Assembly (NCBI RefSeq): GCF_901000735.1
Contig: NC_081542.1
Span: forward strand, 47,594,238-47,658,237
Origin: Corylus avellana
Lineage: Eukaryota > Streptophyta > Magnoliopsida > Fagales > Betulaceae
Length of the DNA stretch: 64,000 nucleotides
Direction of reading: 5' to 3'
This document shows, piece by piece, positions 57,719 through 64,000 of this stretch. The stretch's first letter is position 1; each line of letters begins with the position of its first letter. The notes under the pieces are model-generated. The model did no database searches and had not been told where the DNA came from. It worked only from the letters and a program-made list of their open reading frames with translations. The translations under genes and the position numbers were made by a program.

Positions 57719-58256
57719 GTGCCGTGTATATATATCATACTCGGAATTTTGGTTCAAGGGTTAATTTCAAAATAAAGTTGAATAAAAATTGATTAAAAAT
57801 AAAGAATATTACTTATGAATCATTGTTGTTGTTTATAATCTACAATATAATAGAATTTGATTGGAGCTCTCAAATTATTGTCGTTCTTTATAATCTCAAC
57901 TAACAACAATTATATATATTTCATACAATTAAAGTACAAAAATTATATATATTCGTAAGTAATTAAATTTTTTTAAAAAAAGCAATTTAAATATAAAAGT
58001 TCAATCAATATAGAAGTTTGATCACATACCTCTCATTCTCGATCTCCAAGCTAAGTTAACTGATGATTTAAATTGTTGAAGGCTTGAAGTAAGAAGAACC
58101 AAAGAAATACTGCAAGAAGATGATGTTTGTACCTAAACCGGTGTCTCGGATCAAAGATTTCTATTTTTTATGTTTTTTAAAACAAAAACATTAACAAACA
58201 ACTCAAAATACAATTATTTTAACCTTTATATTTTATTAAATTAAACACTTTTTTTA

Positions 58257-58293
<37 letters not shown>

Positions 58294-58876
58294 CCAAAAT
58301 ACATAATTAACAAATAACAAACATGCCCTATGGTGCTTAAGTCATGCCAACTGCATGTGTTAGAACTATTTGCTCGATCACTATGCATGAAAATTGTGAG
58401 AAGAGCAATATTTGCATGAAGTCAGTGGCATGAAACCCAATCAATTGCCTCCCCCTGATACTTTTGATTTTATTTAATTTGTTCAGATCATGTTAGAAGT
58501 AATTGGGACAAAATTTGCATGAAGGGAATATATTCATGCAAATAACATTGTCACTAAAACACCTTTATGGCATATTAATTTTATATATATGGCATTTCTC
58601 TAGTTAAACTAAGGTGTCACTAATGTTCAATTCTTCTCCTTCTGATACAACGTACACTGTATATGGACCCTCAGACTTTTCCGGTAATGCATTCTTGCAC
58701 TCCACAAGTTTCATGTTACGAAAATGAATATGTAGCAGTTAATTTCCTTCTTATTTTGTTATTTTATTGCTATTTCCTTTCGTTCTTTCCTTTATCCATG
58801 CTTAATTTTAACTATATAATCTGCTAAAATTAATTTATTTACACAAAAAAATGAATTGGTTGGTTTCTGGCAGACC
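57719..58876. other. Intergenic between the two-UBL genes
   Basis: AT-rich with a poly-A tract near 58260-58290. The last 700 bases match the DNA upstream of pseudogene copies A, B and C. No gene. Confidence 0.6.
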
Positions 58877-59302
58877 ATGGCGATCACCGTTCGCCGACTA
58901 GGTTATCCGTTTAAACTAACGATTCCCGTTGCTGCAAAAATTGTTGATATTAAAATTCAGTTAGAGAAAATGATTGGTCTCTCACCAGATAAGATGGACT
59001 TGACCTATAACGAAGAGGTTCTACGAGATGAACTAACTGTGCTAGATTATCATATTACCCCTGAGACGACCCTCATTGCTTACCACAAAATCCTAATTTG
59101 GATCAAGGCGGATCCCATGCATCTGTGTAGCTTATTAGTCAGAGATGTTACGGTGGGGAAGGTGAAAGAAATACTTCATGCAGAGTTTGGGCTTGACGTG
59201 GAAAACAAGAGACTCCAATTTCCACGAGGACATAATCTTGTTGATCGTTGTTATCTTTCTGCTTATAGAATTGATGAAGAATCTGAGTTATATCTTGTTT
59301 GA
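58877..59302 (+). CDS. Two-domain ubiquitin-like protein (UBL-7), intact relative of the broken copies
   Basis: An intact single-exon frame of 141 aa. Domain 1 is about 1-71 (DIKIQLEKMIGLSPDKMD, then ITPETTLIAY) and domain 2 about 72-141 (VTVGKVKEILHAEFGLDVE, then IDEESELYLV). Pseudogene copies A, B and C derive from this type and are cut at the codon after HAEFG. Like UBL-6, the ATG follows an acceptor-like TTTCTGGCAG, so a 5' UTR intron is possible. No Gly-Gly. Function unknown. Confidence 0.78.
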   Translation: MAITVRRLGYPFKLTIPVAAKIVDIKIQLEKMIGLSPDKMDLTYNEEVLRDELTVLDYHITPETTLIAYHKILIWIKADPMHLCSLLVRDVTVGKVKEILHAEFGLDVENKRLQFPRGHNLVDRCYLSAYRIDEESELYLV

Positions 59303-60198
59303 CTTATTATAATGTGGTTATAGCATTATATAATATGAAATAATAATATTAGATATCAAGGCATGAAGCATGCATTAATTATTAATACTATAGGAAACGA
59401 TATATTTGCTATGAAAATATTAAGAAGGTATAAGATGTAACTACGCTCTGAAACTGCATGTAACACGCATGTTATCTTCGTTTTATTTTCTAATATGTAT
59501 TTGATGTTAATGGATGTAATATTGTAAGGTGATAATAATGCATGATTAGGTGATTTGAATAGATGAACGAATTTTTAGAACAATGCATGTATTGAATGGA
59601 ATTGTATTGTATGAATGAATTGGATGATCTCATTTTTAGTAGTGATATGATCTAAGTATATGTTTTTAAGTTGAAAGCATATTTTGGTCGTAAAGTGTGA
59701 GAGATATAATATTCAAAAAATTATTTAATGTGTTTGTTATGATTAATTAAAAATAAGTTGAATTATTATCACACTTAAAAATTGAATGAAAAAATTTTAT
59801 TAAAATTTATTTTGAGTAAATAAACTATTATGAATTAGTATAGTAAATTAAAACAAGGCGTTTTCCTATTATCCTATGAGCTTGGATGGCTCGAAAATAC
59901 CAATAAAAGAAAATTTAAAAGTTTTCAACGCAAGGCCCTTGCCCGTTCCCAAAAGGATCCTCCCCATTTCAAAGGAAATGGAGAGAAAACCGGTTAAGCA
60001 AAAATAAGAAGACAAAAATAAAATAAAAATATCATTATATCCTCTTATTTATTTTTGCCTTCCATTCTTTTCATGCTTTCCTCTCATCTTTCACTTAAAC
60101 TAAGGGTAGTTTTGAAAATTCACTCAAACCCTTGTCCCCTGGACCTCTTATGACTCAGGCCCATCACTCATTTTCCTTTCCCCTCAATCACGTGTGGC
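59303..60198. other. Intergenic, no gene seen
   Basis: AT-rich 3' flank of UBL-7, then unremarkable sequence. A candidate polyadenylation region lies within 60 bases of the stop (AATATGAAATAATAA). Confidence 0.45.
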
Positions 60199-60990
60199 AG
60201 CCCACATTTGACATTTCTCTACTCCATGCATGTATTTTTCCGAAGTAATGCCCCACGCATGGTTCAAGGAAAGAAAACCCATTCATTTTCCTCTCTTAGA
60301 CGCGTTGGGCACATTATTCTGGTTTCACACCACGAAAACAAAAAGAAATGAAAGTCTTCGTCGCTCTCGACAAAACACTAGCCCACATTTGACATTTCTC
60401 TCCTCCATGCATGTATTTTTCCGAAGTAATGCCCCACGCATGGTTCAAGGAAAGAAAACTCATTCATTTTTCTCTTATAGAGCATTTTTAGCAGACTCCC
60501 TATAAGGGAGTTTGTTCCCTATGTGTAAGAAATATATTCAAAAAATCTCAAAAAATGTCCCACAACAGACTCTTTAAATGAACTTCAACCATGAGAACTG
60601 GTACAGTGGAACCTAAAGTATAGGATTCCACTATTACAATCTTTACTATTATTAAAATAAATAAATAAACATTTCTCTCTCTTCTCTACTCTCTCCTTGG
60701 CCTTTCTCCTTTTTCCTCTTACAATTCGCTCCCCTCTCTCCTCTCATATATATATATAATATAATTTTAAAAAAAAAACAAATATTTTAATGATATAGAA
60801 AATAATTAAGAGAAGCTATTGGAGTGTATTTTGACATAGGAAAGTAAAAAGTAGTTTAAATCTTTAAATGTGAGAAAAATGATGAGAAAGCTATTAAGAA
60901 TGCTCTTAGACGCGTGGGCACATTATTCTGGTTTCACACCACGAAAACAAAAGAAAAACGAAAGTCTTCGTCGCTCTCGACAAACACTGG
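60199..60990. repeat. Tandem duplication (181-bp unit), second unit split by a MITE
   Basis: Unit 1 is 60199-60379. Unit 2 is 60380-60477 plus 60906 to about 60990. Both run from AGCCCACATTTGACATTTC through CACGCATGGTTCAAGG to GTCTTCGTCGCTCTCGACAA. Unit 1 shows the uninterrupted site CTCTTAGACGCG. Confidence 0.9.
60478..60905. mobile_element. MITE, 428 bp, with TTA target duplication
   Basis: The ends TAGAGCATTTTTAG and AAGAATGCTC are imperfect inverted repeats. TTA flanks it at 60475-60477 and 60906-60908, as expected of PIF/Harbinger-type MITEs. The neighbouring tandem unit supplies the empty site. No coding capacity. Confidence 0.8.
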
Positions 60991-62104
60991 TCACACGTCA
61001 ATTCTGTGTTATTTAATATTATTGTTTAACTTTTTTCGCCACATGTTTTGATGTTTGATGTGATATCTAGATTTATGTTATGAGATGCTATTAGGCAAGT
61101 ACAAATTATTGAAACAACTCTTCCTTATTTGCTTAGGCTATGTTTGGCAAAGGACCGACCAGTTCGTGCGTAAAAATTAAAAAAATTATTCTTAAAAACA
61201 ATTTTAATATTTTTATTTTTTACATCACATCAATTACTTTTTATTACTATTTAAATAAAAAAAATCACTACAAATAATTTTTTTTATTTTTTATACAAAA
61301 CATTATTACTTTTTTTTCTCCTATCAATCAAATCTGGTACAGTACCGTTTCACTCCCTTTTTCTATTTCATTGCTAAACACAGCCTTAGAAAAAGACAGG
61401 GCCGATCCTGGTGCCCACCCTCGACGCTTAAAACTTTCTCTTAGCATGATAAACAAATTTTTATGTCATTATTATGCTCTCTCTTAGCTATAATTATGCT
61501 CTCCATCCTCATGTTTCAGCCATATGATGCTTCTTAACAAGTTGAAATTTGAAAATTTTCAGAAAAAAAAAAAAAAAAAAGTTTCAATCTTTTAGAAAAA
61601 TGAAACGAGGAAGATGATGAATAGTTCCAACTTCCAAACGCACCGTTTTGCAGTCTCGAGTTTGGTGAGAAATTTAAGTTATTTAACATAAAGTTAATAA
61701 AGTTATAATATTATATAATGGATAAAAATAATAATATACATTATAGTATTATATAATGGACACAAAAAATAGAGAAATGCTCCGGTGCATTCTCCAAACC
61801 ATCCACTCACCATCTATGTGTCTTAAGCATCCTGATGTTTTCCCAAAAAAAAAAAAAAAACAAAAAAAGACCAGCCGCCGCTTTTTTTTTTGTGTTGCTA
61901 ATAGTTATCTGAGTTTGTGCGGAAGGTGCGCTCATCATTTGTCGCCCAAACGGAAGAAGGAAGGAAAGAACCAAAAATGAATTAGATAATCTTCAGTACT
62001 ACTGTAGATGTGGATCCTGTATAATCAACTTATCAATATATAATATTCGAATTTCTCGATCTACAGATAGGAGTTCAACGGTTTTCATTGCCTATGAATA
62101 AAAA
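60991..62104. other. Intergenic, no gene seen
   Basis: AT-rich with poly-A tracts (61561-61580, 61845-61860). The GC-rich string GGGGCGGCCGCCCC at about 62140 falls inside the next gene's N-terminus. Confidence 0.45.
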
Positions 62105-64000
62105 ATGCCTGTAGAAATCTTTTTTTCAAAGATGTTTGAAGGGGCGGCCGCCCCTGCCCACCCTCCTTTATCCCCACCACTGGATAAATCATGTGCAAAG
62201 TATTCTGAGCGGAAGCTAGCGATCATAGAATTCTATGTAATTTTGACAGCAATTCTTTTATGCATTCTTGTAGTCTTGGGATCATGCAGGCGTCGAACCC
62301 ACACGAAGGCGCTCAAATATTTGATATGGTCAGCTTATGTTCTGTCTACGTACCTCATCTCCTACACCATGGGCCAAATGCAGTCCACACCTTTCCGTAA
62401 TGGCCTCTTCCCTGTTTGGGCCGTGTTTTTGGTTATTTTTCTTGGAAACGCTAATTCAATCTCTGCCTACAATCTTGAAGAAAACGAGAATCGGAAGACT
62501 TATAACTTTGTTGTTGTGGTTCAATGTTTCTGGATGATATATCTGATATATACGTATAGAAAGGAAACAGATAAATTTCAGCTAGCGCTCGAGTTACTCT
62601 ATTTTTTGAGTATTTACAGGACAGCAGAAAGAGTTGGGGCTTTGACTTTGGCTAGCAGATCATATGGTATGGTGAGAAGCTCCAAACTTGTGGCAGACTT
62701 CATGATCTATGAGCATACGTTGAGCAACGAAGAAGAAGTAGATCCTACCTGCATGAAAGGCTACAACTATTTGGTGAATGGTGAAGAGGAGGGAAGCGTG
62801 AAAGTTGTCCCACCACTCTACCAAAAACAGTTGGAGATTACAGATGAAGTTATCACCATAAATAAGATATGGCAATGCCAAGGACAAGTCTTAAGCTCCA
62901 CCGGGGATCCAGATGGGCGACTCAAAGACATTTGCCTCTCCTTTGCATTGTGTAAGCTTCTCCTTCGTAGATTTGCAGGATATTCCATGTTTGAAATCTC
63001 CCAGGCAAAGACGTGGAACTTGGTGCGAAATGGGCTACTTTCCAACGAAGGTGATCATGAGAGAGTATTCAGAGTAATCGAGGTAGAACTCGACTTTCTT
63101 TATGATTTCTTCTACACAAAATACCCTGTCCTCTTTGCTAAAGGAATTCCAATATTTTCAAAAAGTATGCAAATCATTTTTGTCATAGTTAGTTGTTGGT
63201 ATTTTGTTGCAATCCTAGGAAGTTACCAAACACCCGACGGAGAATTGAACCTCGTTACAGAAAGTGGTCATAATGTTGATGCTCTAGTTACTAGAATAGT
63301 TATAATTGCAATCCTTTTTATGGAAGTTGTGCAATATTTCGGTATCATGTTCTCCGAATGGGCAAAGGTAAACTGGCTTTGCAGATATGTCAAGAAGCCC
63401 ACGTGGCAGAGGAAGATATGGGTAGAGAAGATTATACAAATTTTATGCCACAAGAAATGGTTAAGACCTTGGGAAAGAAAACTTGGCCAATACTCTCTAC
63501 TTGAATCCTTATATCATAATCCTTCCAAATTGCTATACAATCCTTGGACCATTTGCACTGGGTTCTTAGATAAGCCTATAAAAGGCCAGAAAGAAAGTAG
63601 CCGCATCAAATTGCCCGTGGAAGTGAAGAAAGCAATTGTACTTTCACTAAGGACCAATGGCCAGCGATTGAGTATTAATGGGGAGGCTTCTCTACAACGA
63701 AATGGGGTAGAGAATGAATTATCTTGGGCATGTCGAAATGGGGTAGAGAATGAATTATCTTGGGCATGTCGACTTGAGACACAGACGCATGTTATTATGG
63801 TTTGGCATATAGCCACTAGTCTTTGTGAGATTGCAGCCAGGGAAGAAGCCCAAATACAAAGGGAAAGCGAACACTTCATTGTGGCAACGAGCTTGTCTAA
63901 GTATTGTGCCTACTTGGTGGCTTTTACCCCAAGACTTCTACCTGATCATGCTTACACAACAGAGACTATTTTTGACCAGGTTGTTGGTGAAGCCAGGGAC
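62105..64000 (+). CDS. DUF4220/DUF594 membrane protein (5' part, runs off the window)
   Basis: A frame of 632 codons is open from ATG 62105 (or ATG 62132, nine codons later) to the last base, with no stop. An in-frame TAA just upstream limits the start. Features: a hydrophobic N-terminal segment (FYVILTAILLCILVVLG), further membrane segments (YVLSTYLISY, WAVFLVIFLGNANSISAYN, FVVVVQCFWMIYLIYTY), a long soluble stretch, another membrane pair near 63170-63350, then a DUF594-type region (HVIMVWHIATSLCE, SLSKYCAYLVAF). This architecture is the plant family of uncharacterised DUF4220-DUF594 proteins; no reaction is known. A 36-bp exact tandem duplication (63698-63733 and 63734-63769) doubles RNGVENELSWAC. 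The 3' end, probably a further 100 or so codons, lies beyond the window. Confidence 0.85.
   Translation, partial: MPVEIFFSKMFEGAAAPAHPPLSPPLDKSCAKYSERKLAIIEFYVILTAILLCILVVLGSCRRRTHTKALKYLIWSAYVLSTYLISYTMGQMQSTPFRNGLFPVWAVFLVIFLGNANSISAYNLEENENRKTYNFVVVVQCFWMIYLIYTYRKETDKFQLALELLYFLSIYRTAERVGALTLASRSYGMVRSSKLVADFMIYEHTLSNEEEVDPTCMKGYNYLVNGEEEGSVKVVPPLYQKQLEITDEVITINKIWQCQGQVLSSTGDPDGRLKDICLSFALCKLLLRRFAGYSMFEISQAKTWNLVRNGLLSNEGDHERVFRVIEVELDFLYDFFYTKYPVLFAKGIPIFSKSMQIIFVIVSCWYFVAILGSYQTPDGELNLVTESGHNVDALVTRIVIIAILFMEVVQYFGIMFSEWAKVNWLCRYVKKPTWQRKIWVEKIIQILCHKKWLRPWERKLGQYSLLESLYHNPSKLLYNPWTICTGFLDKPIKGQKESSRIKLPVEVKKAIVLSLRTNGQRLSINGEASLQRNGVENELSWACRNGVENELSWACRLETQTHVIMVWHIATSLCEIAAREEAQIQRESEHFIVATSLSKYCAYLVAFTPRLLPDHAYTTETIFDQVVGEARD

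Noticed and set aside
60230..60505. 91-codon frame over the tandem units
   Set aside because: The frame only exists because the duplication repeats the same open stretch; it ends inside the MITE.

Overview
This is nuclear DNA of a flowering plant (eudicot). The genes have many short GT-AG introns in AT-rich DNA, and the intergenic space holds plant-type microsatellites, Copia LTR retrotransposons, hAT-like elements, LINE tails and a SINE. Single-copy plant genes fix the identity: a C20-type gibberellin 2-oxidase, a DNAJC25-like ER chaperone and a plant-type TDP1 with an N-terminal FHA domain. A woody rosid is possible, but the species cannot be read from the sequence. Four runs of N (three of exactly 100, one of 565) mark assembly gaps, and every one lies in or beside a repeat.

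Layout. 1-4.2 kb: intergenic, with GA/CT repeats and the possible edges of two unidentified genes. 4.25-6.0 kb: GA2ox in three exons, with a tRNA-Val(CAC) gene inside intron 1. 6-10.9 kb: intergenic, with a decayed RNase H-like retroelement fragment and a decayed hAT-like element. 10.9-14.9 kb: J-domain protein in ten exons, with LINE fragments in intron 8. 15.85-16.48 kb: element with long inverted repeats around an assembly gap. 16.75-23.07 kb: TDP1 in sixteen coding exons. 24.4-59.3 kb: an expanded cluster of genes and pseudogenes made only of ubiquitin-like (UBL) domains. One class has three UBL domains (about 268 aa), the other two (about 142-146 aa). The cluster has been reshaped by a segmental duplication (about 23.4-28.7 kb against 41.55-47.3 kb), by three copies of a two-UBL pseudogene cut at one site by a Copia LTR in +, - and + orientation, by a gag-only LTR element, and by SINE, TRIM-like and hAT insertions. 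60.2-61.0 kb: tandem repeat split by a MITE. 62.1 kb to the end: 5' part of a DUF4220/DUF594 membrane-protein gene that stays open to the window edge.

The genes flanking the cluster are ordinary and do not form a pathway. The unusual object is the UBL cluster: several copies remain fully open while siblings decay, and the domain fold resembles ubiquitin but the proteins mostly lack a processable C-terminal Gly-Gly. I describe it as a candidate fast-evolving UBL family; its function is unknown from sequence.
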